The position numbers were made by a program, and so were the translations under genes. Positions 15,354-24,823 of a stretch of 55,591 nt of DNA are shown piece by piece. The DNA is taken from contig CALUXW010000008.1 of the NCBI GenBank assembly GCA_944324865.1, positions 1 through 55,591 on the forward strand, given 5' to 3'. This DNA is from Candidatus Gastranaerophilales bacterium. GTDB taxonomy: Bacteria > Cyanobacteriota > Vampirovibrionia > Gastranaerophilales > Gastranaerophilaceae. Numbering within the stretch: position 1 is the stretch's first letter; each line of letters starts with the position of its first letter. The notes below the pieces were generated by a model, which searched no databases, was not told the origin of the DNA, and was given only the letters and a program-made list of their open reading frames with translations.

Positions 15354-16511
15354 ATGGATACAAAAGTCTACAGTAAAGGTGATATATTGCAAAAACTCGC
15401 ACAAGACGGTTTTTTTGTGGACTTTTTAACCCTAAACTCATTTCTTGAAAAATACAAGATTGAAGCAATTTTTGAAGATGATGAAGGCAATGAATTTTTT
15501 GATAAAAGTGCTTATGATATTTTGGTACAAAATGTCTTAAGACGTAATGTAAGTGATTCTGGTTTTCAAAATAATACACATGAGTCTGAACATGCTTCAT
15601 TGGGTACAAAAAATAATACACTTGAGTCAAGTATGCATAGTTCACCATTTGAAAAACAAAATCAGCCCGTTGAAGATAAAAATTTTGTAGGTACTGTTTA
15701 TCAAAACGAAATTCAATCGGATGAAGAAAAGAAAAAAGAAGAAAAGAAAGTATCCCTGGAAAATATAAAATGGTACAGATGGGATGATGTTTCTGCGGAT
15801 TTGTCTACGGAAGAGCAAAACGAAAATTATCAAATTATTGATTCTGATAATGATAAAAACTTGTCTGATGTTAATCAAGATTTGCAAACAGAAAAAGATA
15901 ATTTTAATTTTGTAAATAAAACTGATTCTGAACCATCTGTACAGACGCAACAAGATTATTGGAATTCTGTCGCTACTCCTGTTCAAAATGAATACTCTGC
16001 TGAGCATGAGAAAAATGATAATACAGATATAAAAGAGCCGATTAAAATCAATAATGATTTAAATAATATGCTCTCGAACGTTGATGATAACGAGGAAGAT
16101 TTTGATGACATAGGACTTTTGTCAGATTCGATTCAGGCTCAAGAGAAATTTCAAAGCTATATAGTAAATGAACTTGCAAAGAAAAATGTTGATCTTACTC
16201 CACCAAAGCAAGAAAATGCTTTTAAATTTGATATATCAGAAAAAACTTTAAATATGATTGCTCGTGCAATTGCAAAGAAAATAGCAAAACAGGTTTCAAC
16301 AGTATTATCAAACGATGAAAGAAATAATACAAAATTGCTGCAGGCCGAAAAAAAATCTCAAATGCTTGAGCAAAAAGTTGCATCGCTCGAGGAGCAAAAT
16401 AAAAAATTAAAATTGCTTTTAGTCGAATCTAATAAAAATTTAAATTCATATAAACCGACATTCTTCGGCTTTTACCGTTTTGTAAGAAAGAAAACCAAGA
16501 AAAGAAAATAA
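15354..16511 (+). CDS. acidic coiled-coil protein of unknown function
   Basis: A 385-aa protein without signal peptide or membrane span. The first ~65 residues look folded and could be a small winged-helix-like module (DILQKLAQDGFFVDFLTLNSFLEKY...). A long acidic Asn/Asp/Glu-rich disordered stretch follows (about 70-270), then a helix and a coiled coil near residues 300-360 (LLQAEKKSQMLEQKVASLEEQNKKLKLLL). The tail is very basic, RFVRKKTKKRK. It precedes rseP by 3 bases on the same mRNA, so a role in envelope or division control is possible but unproven. The ribosome site is weak. Confidence 0.7.
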   Translation: MDTKVYSKGDILQKLAQDGFFVDFLTLNSFLEKYKIEAIFEDDEGNEFFDKSAYDILVQNVLRRNVSDSGFQNNTHESEHASLGTKNNTLESSMHSSPFEKQNQPVEDKNFVGTVYQNEIQSDEEKKKEEKKVSLENIKWYRWDDVSADLSTEEQNENYQIIDSDNDKNLSDVNQDLQTEKDNFNFVNKTDSEPSVQTQQDYWNSVATPVQNEYSAEHEKNDNTDIKEPIKINNDLNNMLSNVDDNEEDFDDIGLLSDSIQAQEKFQSYIVNELAKKNVDLTPPKQENAFKFDISEKTLNMIARAIAKKIAKQVSTVLSNDERNNTKLLQAEKKSQMLEQKVASLEEQNKKLKLLLVESNKNLNSYKPTFFGFYRFVRKKTKKRK

Positions 16512-16514
16512 AAT

Positions 16515-17888
16515 ATGAATATCATTATAATGTTAATTTTAATAAGTTTATTGGTTTTGGTTCATGAATTGGGTCACTACCTAGCTGCAAGAGCTTTTGG
16601 AATCCAGGTTTCGCATTTTGGTATTGGTTTGCCAATAGGTCCGATTTTATATGAAACTAAATGCAAAGATACAAAAATTACGGTACATGCCTTTTTGTTA
16701 GGCGGTTATGTTTCTTTTCCTGATGACGATGACGAAAATGATGATATAAAAGATTTACCTCTTGATTCCCCGAAGAGATTTAAAAACAAAAAGCCATGGC
16801 AAAAAGCTATAGTTGTTTCTGCAGGTGTTTTTGCAAACGTTGTTTTTGCGCTTTTTCTGGTAATGTTATGTGCAGCTTATTACCATAAATTACCAAGCAG
16901 TAAATATGAAGTTATGATTAACGATTTTACTCCGGAGGTAGAATCAAATGTTATTCAAAGCGGTTTGAAAAAGGGCGATATAATTTTAAGTGTTAATGAT
17001 TTAAAAATAATAAATTCATATCAATTTATATTTCTTGTTCAAAAAAGTAAATTTTTCGATGGTTTAATTTCTTTAAAAACTGCGCAAGAAAAATTATCGG
17101 AGCTAAAACGACTTAATCCTGGGATATCTGATGAAATAAAACCGGCAGAAAAAATACTGCTACCAAAAATGACTCAGGAAGATTATTTAATAGTTCCCAA
17201 AAATGTGCTCTTGGGCATCGAAAAGTACAAAACTGATGAAACAGAGCTTACAAAAGAACAAAAAGCACTTTCTAAATTATTGGAGGGTAAAAGCTTTTTT
17301 ATTGCAGATAAAAATTATAATTTAAATGATATTGCCTACGCATTGTCTGACAGTTATAAACCTTTAAAAATAACTGTTTTAAGAGATAATAAGATTCTTA
17401 CTTTTGACAATCTAAAAACTTCAAAAGATGGACTTTTAGGTGTAAAGTTGGAGGCAAATGAGATATTTGTCCCAATTAATACACCACTGGATGTCCTGAC
17501 ACATTCATGGGATTACCTTGTGGTAAACACAAAACTTATGCTTTTAGGGTTGTGGCAATTGATAAGTGGTAAGATTCCTCTTAGTGATATGCATGGCATT
17601 GTTGCAATCACTAAAGTCGGTGGTGATATTATTGAAAACTCAGGTATGCTAAAAGGATTGCTTTTAAGTGCAATTATAAGTATTGACCTTGCCATAATAA
17701 ATCTTCTTCCAATTCCGGCCTTAGATGGTGGACATTTAATGTTTCTTGCGCTTGAAAAAATTTGTGGTAGGGAACTTGATGAAAAAATTGTTGAAGGCAT
17801 TTCAAGAGTATTTTTTATGCTCTTGATTCTTCTTATGATTTATGTTGTGTTCAATGACATTTTTGCGCTTGTAACAAAACAACTTTAG
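16515..17888 (+). CDS. rseP: site-2 metalloprotease, RseP/RIP family
   Basis: An intramembrane zinc protease that cuts transmembrane substrates (anti-sigma factors, signal peptides). HELGH at residues 17-21 lies in the first membrane helix. The second metal motif LDGGH is at 403-407 (NLLPIPALDGGH). Membrane helices lie at about 1-25, 95-115, 375-400 and 430-455. A divergent PDZ-like insert occupies the middle (VIQSGLKKGDIILSVNDLKI), interrupted by an unusual ~100-residue extension with few relatives in sight. At 457 aa it is slightly longer than E. coli RseP. Its true targets here are unknown; the zinc-finger protein at 27 kb would be a candidate. Confidence 0.9.
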   Translation: MNIIIMLILISLLVLVHELGHYLAARAFGIQVSHFGIGLPIGPILYETKCKDTKITVHAFLLGGYVSFPDDDDENDDIKDLPLDSPKRFKNKKPWQKAIVVSAGVFANVVFALFLVMLCAAYYHKLPSSKYEVMINDFTPEVESNVIQSGLKKGDIILSVNDLKIINSYQFIFLVQKSKFFDGLISLKTAQEKLSELKRLNPGISDEIKPAEKILLPKMTQEDYLIVPKNVLLGIEKYKTDETELTKEQKALSKLLEGKSFFIADKNYNLNDIAYALSDSYKPLKITVLRDNKILTFDNLKTSKDGLLGVKLEANEIFVPINTPLDVLTHSWDYLVVNTKLMLLGLWQLISGKIPLSDMHGIVAITKVGGDIIENSGMLKGLLLSAIISIDLAIINLLPIPALDGGHLMFLALEKICGRELDEKIVEGISRVFFMLLILLMIYVVFNDIFALVTKQL

Positions 17889-17893
17889 TGCAC

Positions 17894-17922
17894 TTGACGA
17901 GTAATATTGCGCGTGCTATATT
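17894..17922 (+). promoter_or_regulatory. strong promoter of rpsU
   Basis: TTGACG (17894-17899), 17 bases, TATATT (17917-17922). One mismatch in each hexamer makes it one of the best sigma-70 promoters of the window. The transcript would start near 17929. Confidence 0.8.
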
Positions 17923-17964
17923 TAAGCCATAATGTTACTTTAAAGTACTGAAGGAGGTGAAAAT

Positions 17965-18138
17965 ATGCCTGAGGTAAGAGTTCGAGAAAATGAAAGTATT
18001 GAAAGCGCTCTTAAAAGATTTAAGAAGAAAATTCAAAAAGCTGGAATTTTATCTGAAATTAAACGCAGAGAAAGGTATGAAAAGCCTTCTGTTAAAAGAA
18101 AACGTAAGTCAGAAGCTGCGCGAAAAAGACGAGTTTAA
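17965..18138 (+). CDS. rpsU: 30S ribosomal protein S21
   Basis: A small basic protein of the 30S platform that helps mRNA binding near the anti-Shine-Dalgarno. The 57-aa sequence begins [21 protein letters not shown], continues with [20 protein letters not shown] and ends in a lysine/arginine tail, a full match to the S21 pattern. AAGGAGGTGA sits 4 bases before the ATG, an almost perfect anti-16S complement. It has its own promoter, and a terminator between it and yajQ that would let excess rpsU mRNA be made. A longer reading in another frame overlaps it but is a shadow. Confidence 0.95.
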   Translation: MPEVRVRENESIESALKRFKKKIQKAGILSEIKRRERYEKPSVKRKRKSEAARKRRV

Positions 18139-18148
18139 TTTTTTAGGT

Positions 18149-18170
18149 GGGGGATTCAATCCCCCTTTTT
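18149..18170 (+). terminator. terminator between rpsU and yajQ
   Basis: GGGGGAT (18149-18155), 3-base loop, ATCCCCC (18159-18165), then five T followed by five A. It is probably partial, because yajQ has no obvious promoter of its own and starts only 16 bases after the T-run. Confidence 0.85.
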
Positions 18171-18185
18171 AAAAAGAGGTGTGAA

Positions 18186-18686
18186 ATGGCAAAAGATTGT
18201 AGTTTTGACGTTGTATCAGAATTTGACAGACAAGAACTGGTTAATGCTATAGACCAGGTTAATCGTGAGCTGAATTCAAGATTTGATTTAAAGGGCTCAA
18301 ACTCTGATGTTGTCCTTGATGGTGACAAAACTATAACAATTACAACAAGTGATGATTTAAAACTAAGAAATATTATTGATATTTTGCAGACAAAAATGAT
18401 TAAAAGAAGTCTAAGTATAAAAATTCTTGATGCACAGGCTCCGCAAGCTGCGCTTGGTGGAAATGTAAGACAAGTTTTTAATTTGAAAAAAGGTTTATCT
18501 CAGGAACTTGCAAAGAAAATTACTGCTGTAATTAAGGATTCAAAATTAAAAGTGCAAGCATCAATTCAGGGTGAGCAAGTTCGTGTTAGCGGAAAGAGCA
18601 AGGATGATTTGCAGGATGTGATAAAACTTTTAAAAGAAAAAGAAGACAGTTTTAATATCCCATTGCAATTTACAAATTATAGGTAA
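18186..18686 (+). CDS. yajQ: YajQ family nucleotide-binding protein
   Basis: A small two-domain ferredoxin-fold protein. Some members bind cyclic di-GMP, others RNA or nucleotides. The 166-aa sequence starts MAKDCSFDVVSEFDRQELVNAIDQ and has SRFDLKGS, the central DLKLRNIIDILQTKMIKRSL and the C-terminal QVRVSGKSKDDLQDVI, all typical. A GTG at 18147 would add 13 residues across the terminator, but AAAGAGG at 18173-18179 and the family N-terminus fix the start at 18186. It overlaps nothing and is followed one base later by nadK. Its biological role here is unknown. Confidence 0.92.
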   Translation: MAKDCSFDVVSEFDRQELVNAIDQVNRELNSRFDLKGSNSDVVLDGDKTITITTSDDLKLRNIIDILQTKMIKRSLSIKILDAQAPQAALGGNVRQVFNLKKGLSQELAKKITAVIKDSKLKVQASIQGEQVRVSGKSKDDLQDVIKLLKEKEDSFNIPLQFTNYR

Positions 18687-18687
18687 A

Positions 18688-19491
18688 ATGGAATTAAATT
18701 TAAACAATACATTAATTATTTATAACTCAGAAATTGAAGGTAGTGATATTGTTGCTAAAATGCTTGCAGAAAGATTTAGCAATGCTGTTGTTTCCACTCT
18801 TGATAATATGCCTGAACAAGCAGGTTTTGTAATTGTTGTTGGTGGTGATGGTACGTTATTAAAATGTGCAAGAAAATATAGTTTAAAAGATATACCAATT
18901 TTTGGATTTAATATGGGTAGGTTAGGTTTTTTGGCACAAGCTATGCCCGATGAGATTGATTACGTTGTTAAAAGGATAAAAGACGGAGATTTTAGAATTG
19001 AAAAAAGAATAATGCTAAAATGTCCAACTACAGGAGCTGTAGCACTTAATGATATGGTAATCAGGGGTGCTACCTTTTCACGCACCTCGACTTTGAACTT
19101 ATATATAAACAACATTAAATTATGCTCATATTTAGCAGATGGACTCATTATTTCAACTCCTACAGGTTCAACCGCTTATGCTTTGTCGGCTGGTGGACCA
19201 ATAATTTCGCCAAATATTGAGTGTTTTGTTGTAGTACCTATTTGTCCGCATACTCTAAATGCAAGACCGATTGTAATACCTTCGAATGAATATATAAAAA
19301 TAACGACACTTGATGCACCAAAGGATTTTCAAATCACTGCAGATGGTCAAGATGCAAGAATTATAAAAAACGAAATATGTGTTGAAAAAAATGATAAGTA
19401 TGCTAAACTTCTGTTGCTAAATAATAAAGGCAACCATTTTTATGATGTCTTAAGAGAAAAATTACACTGGGGTATGGCGCCAAATAAATAA
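18688..19491 (+). CDS. nadK: NAD kinase
   Basis: Phosphorylates NAD+ to NADP+ with ATP. The 267-aa protein contains the GGDG motif (residues 52-55, VVGGDGTLLKCAR), FGFNMGRLGFLA, the second motif ALNDMVI, and STPTGSTAYALSAGGPI. This is the complete signature. It lies one base after yajQ and its stop overlaps the recN start by one base (TAATG), so it belongs to the rpsU-yajQ-nadK-recN run. The same nadK-recN order is common in bacteria. Confidence 0.95.
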   Translation: MELNLNNTLIIYNSEIEGSDIVAKMLAERFSNAVVSTLDNMPEQAGFVIVVGGDGTLLKCARKYSLKDIPIFGFNMGRLGFLAQAMPDEIDYVVKRIKDGDFRIEKRIMLKCPTTGAVALNDMVIRGATFSRTSTLNLYINNIKLCSYLADGLIISTPTGSTAYALSAGGPIISPNIECFVVVPICPHTLNARPIVIPSNEYIKITTLDAPKDFQITADGQDARIIKNEICVEKNDKYAKLLLLNNKGNHFYDVLREKLHWGMAPNK

Positions 19492-21125
19492 TGATAAAAT
19501 CCGTATTAATAAAAAATTTCATACTAATAGATGAATTGTTTTTAGAATTTGACAATGGTTTCAATGTTTTAACAGGCGAAACGGGTGCAGGTAAGAGTAT
19601 TATTTTAAAAGCAATTGATACTGCTCTTGGAGCAAGGGTTTCAAAGGATGTAATATTTGATAAAACAAAGCCTGCGCTTATTGAATTAACATTTGACCAT
19701 TCAAATAAAGATTTAAAAAATCTTTCTAAATTTGAATTATATAATCAAACTGTTGTATCAAGAGAGATTGGTTTAAATTCTCAAAAATGTCGAATAAATG
19801 GCGCACTTGTTAATCTTGATGCACTTAAGGAGTTAAGAGAGTATCTTGTTGATATACATTCTCAAAATCAGAGCTATACTTATGTTTCTCCAAAATATCA
19901 TATAGATTTACTGGATGCATACTGCATGAGCGCAGATAATGATTTTACGCTAAATATTGAGCAATATAAAAAAAATTATAATGAATTATGCGAGGTTTCT
20001 AAAAAACTTACATTTCTAAAAGAGAATAATTCAAAAAATCTGCAAGAGATGGATTTCTTGCGTTTTCAGCTTAATGAAATAGATACGGCGCAAGTGTATG
20101 AAAATGAAGAAGAAGATCTAAATTCTGAGTTGGAAGTTTTGTCAAATATTCAAACTCTTAAAGAGTTAACTTGGGGTATTTATTATTCTTTGGGCGCAGA
20201 TGGTGGTGTCAATGATGTCCTTGGTAAAATGAATTCTTCTTTATCTAATGCGACAAATTTTGATAAAAAATTAGAAGAAGTACAAAATGCTTTTATCGAA
20301 GCGCATGAAAATTTAAAATATTGTAGCAATTATTTAAGAGAATATTCGCAAAACTTGGAAGATAATCCGCAGCGTTTAAATGAAGTTAATGAAAGGCTTT
20401 CTTTGATTTTAAAGTTAAAACGTAAATATGGCGATATTTTTGAAACAAGGGAGAAAATTGCAAATCAACTTGATGAAATACAAAATAATTTTGGTTCGTT
20501 AAGTGAACTTGAAAAAAAAGAAGAGCGATTACTTGCTACAGTTCAAAAACTTTCAGGTGAGCTTTCAGTAGTTCGTAAAAAATGTGCAAAAGACTTATCA
20601 TCCCTTATTGTCAAGGAATTAAGAAAGCTTGAACTTTCAAAAGCTGAATTTGAAATATTTATAAAAGAAAAAAAACTCGATGCAAAAGGTTTTGACGATG
20701 TCGAGTTTTTAATTACAACTAATGTATCTTCTGCACTTGCACCTTTGGCTAAAGTTGCCTCGGGTGGAGAAATTTCACGTGTTATGCTTGCCATAAAAAC
20801 TGTTTTTGCCCATGTTGATATGGTTTCTTCAATAATTTTTGATGAAATTGATACTGGTATTTCTGGCAAAGCATCAAACGCTGTTGCTGATGCAATTTCT
20901 AATCTTGCAAATGATATACAAGTTTTCGCAATAACTCATCAACCAATAATAGCTGCTCGTGCAAATGCCCATTTTGTAGTGACGAAGAGCCAAGATGATG
21001 TGACTAAGGTTTGTGTAAAAAAAATGGAAACGGAAAGCGAAAGACTGGAAGCAATTGCTTCTTTAGCATCGGGTGAGGTAAATAATATTTCAGTTTCATT
21101 TGCTAAAGAGCTTTTAAAACCTTAA
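19491..21125 (+). CDS. recN: DNA repair protein RecN
   Basis: An SMC-like ATPase that holds or aligns broken DNA for recombination. The 544-aa protein has Walker A GETGAGKS (near residue 31) and the central coiled coil (about 150-390). The ABC signature lies near LAKVASGGEISRVMLAIK, Walker B is IIFDEIDTGISG, and the C-terminal AITHQPIIAARANAHF follows. Length is normal. No LexA-type box is evident in front, in contrast with the umuC operon, and the gene is fused into the rpsU-nadK operon. Confidence 0.95.
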   Translation: MIKSVLIKNFILIDELFLEFDNGFNVLTGETGAGKSIILKAIDTALGARVSKDVIFDKTKPALIELTFDHSNKDLKNLSKFELYNQTVVSREIGLNSQKCRINGALVNLDALKELREYLVDIHSQNQSYTYVSPKYHIDLLDAYCMSADNDFTLNIEQYKKNYNELCEVSKKLTFLKENNSKNLQEMDFLRFQLNEIDTAQVYENEEEDLNSELEVLSNIQTLKELTWGIYYSLGADGGVNDVLGKMNSSLSNATNFDKKLEEVQNAFIEAHENLKYCSNYLREYSQNLEDNPQRLNEVNERLSLILKLKRKYGDIFETREKIANQLDEIQNNFGSLSELEKKEERLLATVQKLSGELSVVRKKCAKDLSSLIVKELRKLELSKAEFEIFIKEKKLDAKGFDDVEFLITTNVSSALAPLAKVASGGEISRVMLAIKTVFAHVDMVSSIIFDEIDTGISGKASNAVADAISNLANDIQVFAITHQPIIAARANAHFVVTKSQDDVTKVCVKKMETESERLEAIASLASGEVNNISVSFAKELLKP

Positions 21126-21138
21126 ATAAAGTTTTGTT

Positions 21139-21178
21139 AAAAACTTGACAAATATAATTGTATATAACAAGTTTTTTT
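21139..21178 (+). terminator. AT-rich terminator after recN
   Basis: AAAAACTTG (21139-21147) pairs with CAAGTTTTT (21168-21176), continuing into a T-run. The loop is 20 bases and the stem is low in GC, so efficiency is uncertain. Confidence 0.5.
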
Positions 21179-21232
21179 GTTAAAATTAACTAAAATTATT
21201 TCTATTGCCAATACAATTTGAGGGATTTTAAG

Positions 21233-22132
21233 ATGAAAATCAGTTTTGATATTAAAAATTCAGCCGTAAGAAACTTAGTCGGTTTGAAAGCACAAAAGCA
21301 TAATCAGCAAATACCATTATTCAGTAATGTTTCTGATGTTTTTGTAAAATCTTTACCTTTTAAGGGAAATACTGATGAACAAATAAGACAAGATGTTATA
21401 GACTATGGTGTTGATGGGATTATATCCTGTTTAACACTTTATGCAAATCCTTGCACAAGTGCTCGTGGTCATAGAATGCCAACTCATGAAGATTTCGATT
21501 ATTGTATGGAGTTGTTTTTCCCTTTGTGTTGTTGTGCATCTTCGACTTATGCTACAAAAGATGGCGATGAAATAAAATATCCAAACCAAGATGAATTTGT
21601 TGAAATTATAAAAACTTTGTGGGTCAATAGCGAGGGTGATGAAGGTGCGGATGAAAGCATATACCTTGATAAGAATATTGTAAGGCTTGATGAAAGTGGC
21701 AGAATGTACCATATGTATGATTTTATTAAGGATGATATGGCACGTGCAATGAATGCATATTCGCAAAACAGGTATGGAACACCTTTAAAAAATCTTGATG
21801 ATGTAAAAGATTTTGCTCTTAAGATATATGATGATGATACTGTAAGAACAATAAAGCCGTGGATTTCAGTAAGGAGTAATGCTAAGATAAAACGTGGTAA
21901 GTTGAGTAAATACGCAAAAGAGCTTGCAAATATGCCAAATTCTCAAGTTATGATTAATTATTTACTTAGCAACAAAGATAGATTTTTTTCAAGTCCAATG
22001 AGCCTGAGGGCACGTTATGAAGATTCAAAACCAGTACCCCATGAACCTATCTTTAAAGAAGGTAACCCTTATGAAGATAACAGGACGGACGCCGAAAAGG
22101 CAATTGACCAAATGATTGGAATGCCTTGGTAG
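21233..22132 (+). CDS. hypothetical protein, 299 aa
   Basis: Not recognised. The sequence is soluble, without signal peptide or membrane segment. Near residue 45 it has a short motif VKSLPFKGN after a variable, probably flexible start. The next part is cysteine-rich (CLTLYANPCTS, FFPLCCCASSTYA), and the rest is charged. The clustered cysteines could bind metal or be modified. A TTG at 21218 is in frame, but GAGGG at 21220-21224 places the ATG at 21233 as the start. The stop codon directly abuts the convergent ftsY stop. It has no evident operon partner. Confidence 0.7.
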   Translation: MKISFDIKNSAVRNLVGLKAQKHNQQIPLFSNVSDVFVKSLPFKGNTDEQIRQDVIDYGVDGIISCLTLYANPCTSARGHRMPTHEDFDYCMELFFPLCCCASSTYATKDGDEIKYPNQDEFVEIIKTLWVNSEGDEGADESIYLDKNIVRLDESGRMYHMYDFIKDDMARAMNAYSQNRYGTPLKNLDDVKDFALKIYDDDTVRTIKPWISVRSNAKIKRGKLSKYAKELANMPNSQVMINYLLSNKDRFFSSPMSLRARYEDSKPVPHEPIFKEGNPYEDNRTDAEKAIDQMIGMPW

Positions 22133-23068
22133 TTAATCAAAGATTGCTTCAATAAATTCATCTTTATTAAAATTCTTAAGGTCTTGAGGTTTTTCGCCAA
22201 TACCGACAAGTTTTGCCGGCAGCGCAAAGTCTTTTGCAATAGCTATAATTATTCCTCCTTTTGCAGAGCCGTCAAGTTTTGTAATTGCAACAGATGTTAA
22301 GTTAAGTGCTTCTTTAAATACCTTTGCTTGAGAAAGTCCGTTTTGACCTAAATTTGCATCCAATACGAGCATGCACTCTGAAAGTGCTTGTGGTGCATTT
22401 TTATCTATTACATTTTTAATTTTTTTTAATTCTTCAATTAAATTGAATTTATTTTGCAGTCTTCCTGCTGTGTCGATTATCACAATGTCATAATTTTCCT
22501 TTTTTGCGCGCTCTATTGCTTCGTAAACAACGGATGCACTGTCGGCTTTATCGCGTCTTACTATGTCAACATTTGCCCTTCTTGCCCATATCTCAAGTTG
22601 TTCTTCTGCAGCTGCACGAAATGTATCTGCTGCTGCAAGCAAAACTTTTTTACCTGAATCATTAAATCTTTTTGCCAGTTTGCCTATTAATGTTGTCTTG
22701 CCTGCGCCGTTAACCCCAGCTATAAAATATATATTAAGCGAATTTTCTTTGTAAATTAACTCATTTGGACCTGCGTTCGCAAGTATATTTTTAAATTCTT
22801 CTTTTAAAAAATTTTTCAGTTGAGATGATTTGAGGTTTTTTGTTTTAATCTTGTCTACTATTTCTACGCTTAAATCTACACCTAAATCAGCTTTAATTAA
22901 AGTTGATTCAATATCTTCCAATGTAAATTCGTCAATTTCTTCACTTCCGGATGCAACATCAACAACATTTTCTATAAGTGCTTTTGATGTTTTTGAAAGT
23001 GCATCTTTTAGTGCTGTAAAACTGTCCGAGATTATGTTTTTAGAGTCCTTTTTAAAGAAATTAAACAT
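22133..23068 (-). CDS. ftsY: signal recognition particle receptor FtsY
   Basis: A membrane-associated GTPase that receives ribosome-SRP complexes at the Sec channel. The 311-aa protein begins MFNFFKKDSKN, has a short N-terminal helical domain, then GTPase motifs GVNGAGKTTLIGKLAKRF (G1), DTFRAAAEEQLE, DTAGRLQNKFN (G3), TKLDGSAKGG (G4) and GIGEKPQDL. The acidic A-domain of E. coli FtsY is lacking, as in many bacteria. A frame from 23155 exists, but the family start and the 8-base overlap with nusB favour 23068. Last gene of a nusB-ftsY pair. Confidence 0.95.
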   Translation of the reverse strand: MFNFFKKDSKNIISDSFTALKDALSKTSKALIENVVDVASGSEEIDEFTLEDIESTLIKADLGVDLSVEIVDKIKTKNLKSSQLKNFLKEEFKNILANAGPNELIYKENSLNIYFIAGVNGAGKTTLIGKLAKRFNDSGKKVLLAAADTFRAAAEEQLEIWARRANVDIVRRDKADSASVVYEAIERAKKENYDIVIIDTAGRLQNKFNLIEELKKIKNVIDKNAPQALSECMLVLDANLGQNGLSQAKVFKEALNLTSVAITKLDGSAKGGIIIAIAKDFALPAKLVGIGEKPQDLKNFNKDEFIEAIFD

Positions 23069-23714
23069 ATCTTTCAACCACTTTAGCAAGAATTCCGTTA
23101 ATAAATGATGGAGAGTCATCCGTTGAATATTTTTTGGCAAGTTCAAGAGCTTCATCTATTACGACTTTGTGTGGGGCATCTTTCATAAATACAAGTTCTA
23201 CAATCGAGATTCTTAAAATGTCTTTGTCTATTTTAAACAATCTGTCTATATCCCAACCAAAAGCTAGTTCTTTTATTATATTATCAATGTCTTGTTTTTT
23301 TTCTTTAAACGTTGTTGCAATTTTGTTTATGTAGTCTTTAACGTCTGATTTTTCTGATAGTGTACTTAATTCTGCAATTTCAAGTGCATTTACTGCTTTG
23401 TCGCAAACTGAAAGGATTGTTTTTATTCTGCCTGACATATCGCTTGTAAGAGGTATTTGCACAGGTATATTATTAGCATCAATAGGTCTTTTTAAATTGT
23501 CAGGATGATTATTTTCATAATCGTCTATATATTGTGCTATATCACTAAGTCCGCTTGTTGCAAGATTTAACTCTTCTTGTGATGAACTTATAAGCGTTCT
23601 TACTGACTTTAGAACTATTTTTTCAAAGTCTGAGTCTTGATATTTATCAAGATTTTTTTCTAATTGTGAAAATAATATAAGTGCCAGCTCTCTTGAAGCT
23701 CGTCTTGCTTGCAT
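23061..23714 (-). CDS. nusB: transcription antitermination factor NusB
   Basis: Joins NusE (S10) on boxA RNA in rRNA antitermination. At 217 aa it is longer than E. coli NusB (139 aa) through a helical insertion between ~60 and ~110; this longer form is common in cyanobacteria. Typical parts are RRASRELALILFSQLEK at the N-terminus and, at the end, DKDILRISIVELVFMKDAPHKVVIDEALELAKKYSTDDSPSFINGILAKV. The start follows AAAAGG. ftsY starts inside its last codons. Confidence 0.92.
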   Translation of the reverse strand: MQARRASRELALILFSQLEKNLDKYQDSDFEKIVLKSVRTLISSSQEELNLATSGLSDIAQYIDDYENNHPDNLKRPIDANNIPVQIPLTSDMSGRIKTILSVCDKAVNALEIAELSTLSEKSDVKDYINKIATTFKEKKQDIDNIIKELAFGWDIDRLFKIDKDILRISIVELVFMKDAPHKVVIDEALELAKKYSTDDSPSFINGILAKVVERYV

Positions 23715-23764
23715 AATTTTTTTCCTTTTAATTATCTTTAAGTTAATTATAGATGAAAAATTTT

Positions 23765-24823
23765 TTATTTGCAGACTTTTTTAATATTTTGAAAATAATT
23801 CTTTGCGCATTTGTAATATTCAAGTTCTTCTGCTAGCTTTATGGCATTTTCAGATATTTTGCCTAACTTTTCTTCATTCATGTTTATAATTTTTTTTAAT
23901 AAAATTTTAATGCTTTTTGCATTTGGTTCGACTAAAAAACCGCTTTTTTCATTTATAATAAAACCGTCCATGCCACTGTTTTTAGTACAAATTACTATAC
24001 AACCTTTTGCTAAAGCTTCAAGATAGCTAAGACCAAAAGTTTCTTTCTTTGATGGTAAAATAAAAATTTTTGCATCTTCAAGAGCTTTTAATACTTCTTT
24101 TCTTGGTTTTTGTCCCATAAATTTTATATTTAAATTTTGTGCAAGTTTTTTTAATTTTTTTTCTTGATTTCCGCTACCATAAATTTCAAGTTCTATATCC
24201 TTAAAATCAGACATTGCTTTTATGAGTTCAGATAAGTTTTTGCGTTTAATAAGAGAGGAGACGCAAACAATTTTCATTTTCTTTTCTTTAAATGTTTTTG
24301 TTGTGATTTCTTCTTTTTTAATACCTGAGGGTACAAGAAAAACATTTTTAAATGAAAGTTTGTTTCTAATCCAGTATGTACGTGCACCAATAGCATCAGC
24401 ATTATTAAGTGCATCTTTAAGCGCAGTTGAAAAATAGATTTTATATTTTTCAAGTACTTCAATATCACTTGCATGACAAATTGCTATATGAGGTTTTTTA
24501 TATTTTTTTTTAATTGTTTTTGCACAGAGAGTGCCTGATGGCATATGCGAAATTACAACATCAAAATCTTTTTCTACTTTTGGATTTAAATAGAATGGTA
24601 AAATAAAATTTTGGTTGTAAATTTTAATACCATTGTGGAAATAACTACCCTGTTTGTATATTTTTCTATTGCGAATTAAAGAGTTGATAATTAAATCTGA
24701 CCTTAAAATATTGACTTCATTGCCCATTTTTTTTAAGCCTAGAGCAAAATTTTCAATAGTTTTTGGTATTGCTTTATGCTCATTTTCAAGCGGATATAAA
24801 TCTGTAACTATAAGTATTTTCAT
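23765..24823 (-). CDS. glycosyltransferase family 4-type (GT-B fold)
   Basis: A 352-aa cytoplasmic or membrane-peripheral glycosyltransferase, probably adding a sugar to a lipid- or polysaccharide-linked acceptor. It shows the N-terminal VTDLYPLENEHKAIPKTIENFALGLKKMG, a linker, and the donor-binding half with KIVCVSSLIKRKNLSELIKAM, GSGNQEKKLKKLA and FILPSKKETFGLSYLEALAKGCIVICTKNSGMDG, where the E-x7-E motif of retaining GT4 enzymes is visible. Donor and acceptor are not predictable. It starts directly after the glyS stop (TAA-ATG), so it is co-transcribed with glyS, an odd pairing. Confidence 0.85.
   Translation of the reverse strand: MKILIVTDLYPLENEHKAIPKTIENFALGLKKMGNEVNILRSDLIINSLIRNRKIYKQGSYFHNGIKIYNQNFILPFYLNPKVEKDFDVVISHMPSGTLCAKTIKKKYKKPHIAICHASDIEVLEKYKIYFSTALKDALNNADAIGARTYWIRNKLSFKNVFLVPSGIKKEEITTKTFKEKKMKIVCVSSLIKRKNLSELIKAMSDFKDIELEIYGSGNQEKKLKKLAQNLNIKFMGQKPRKEVLKALEDAKIFILPSKKETFGLSYLEALAKGCIVICTKNSGMDGFIINEKSGFLVEPNAKSIKILLKKIINMNEEKLGKISENAIKLAEELEYYKCAKNYFQNIKKVCK

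Noticed and set aside
17990..18172. 60-codon frame over rpsU
   Set aside because: It lies in another frame of the S21 gene, has no ribosome site and crosses the terminator; it is a shadow.
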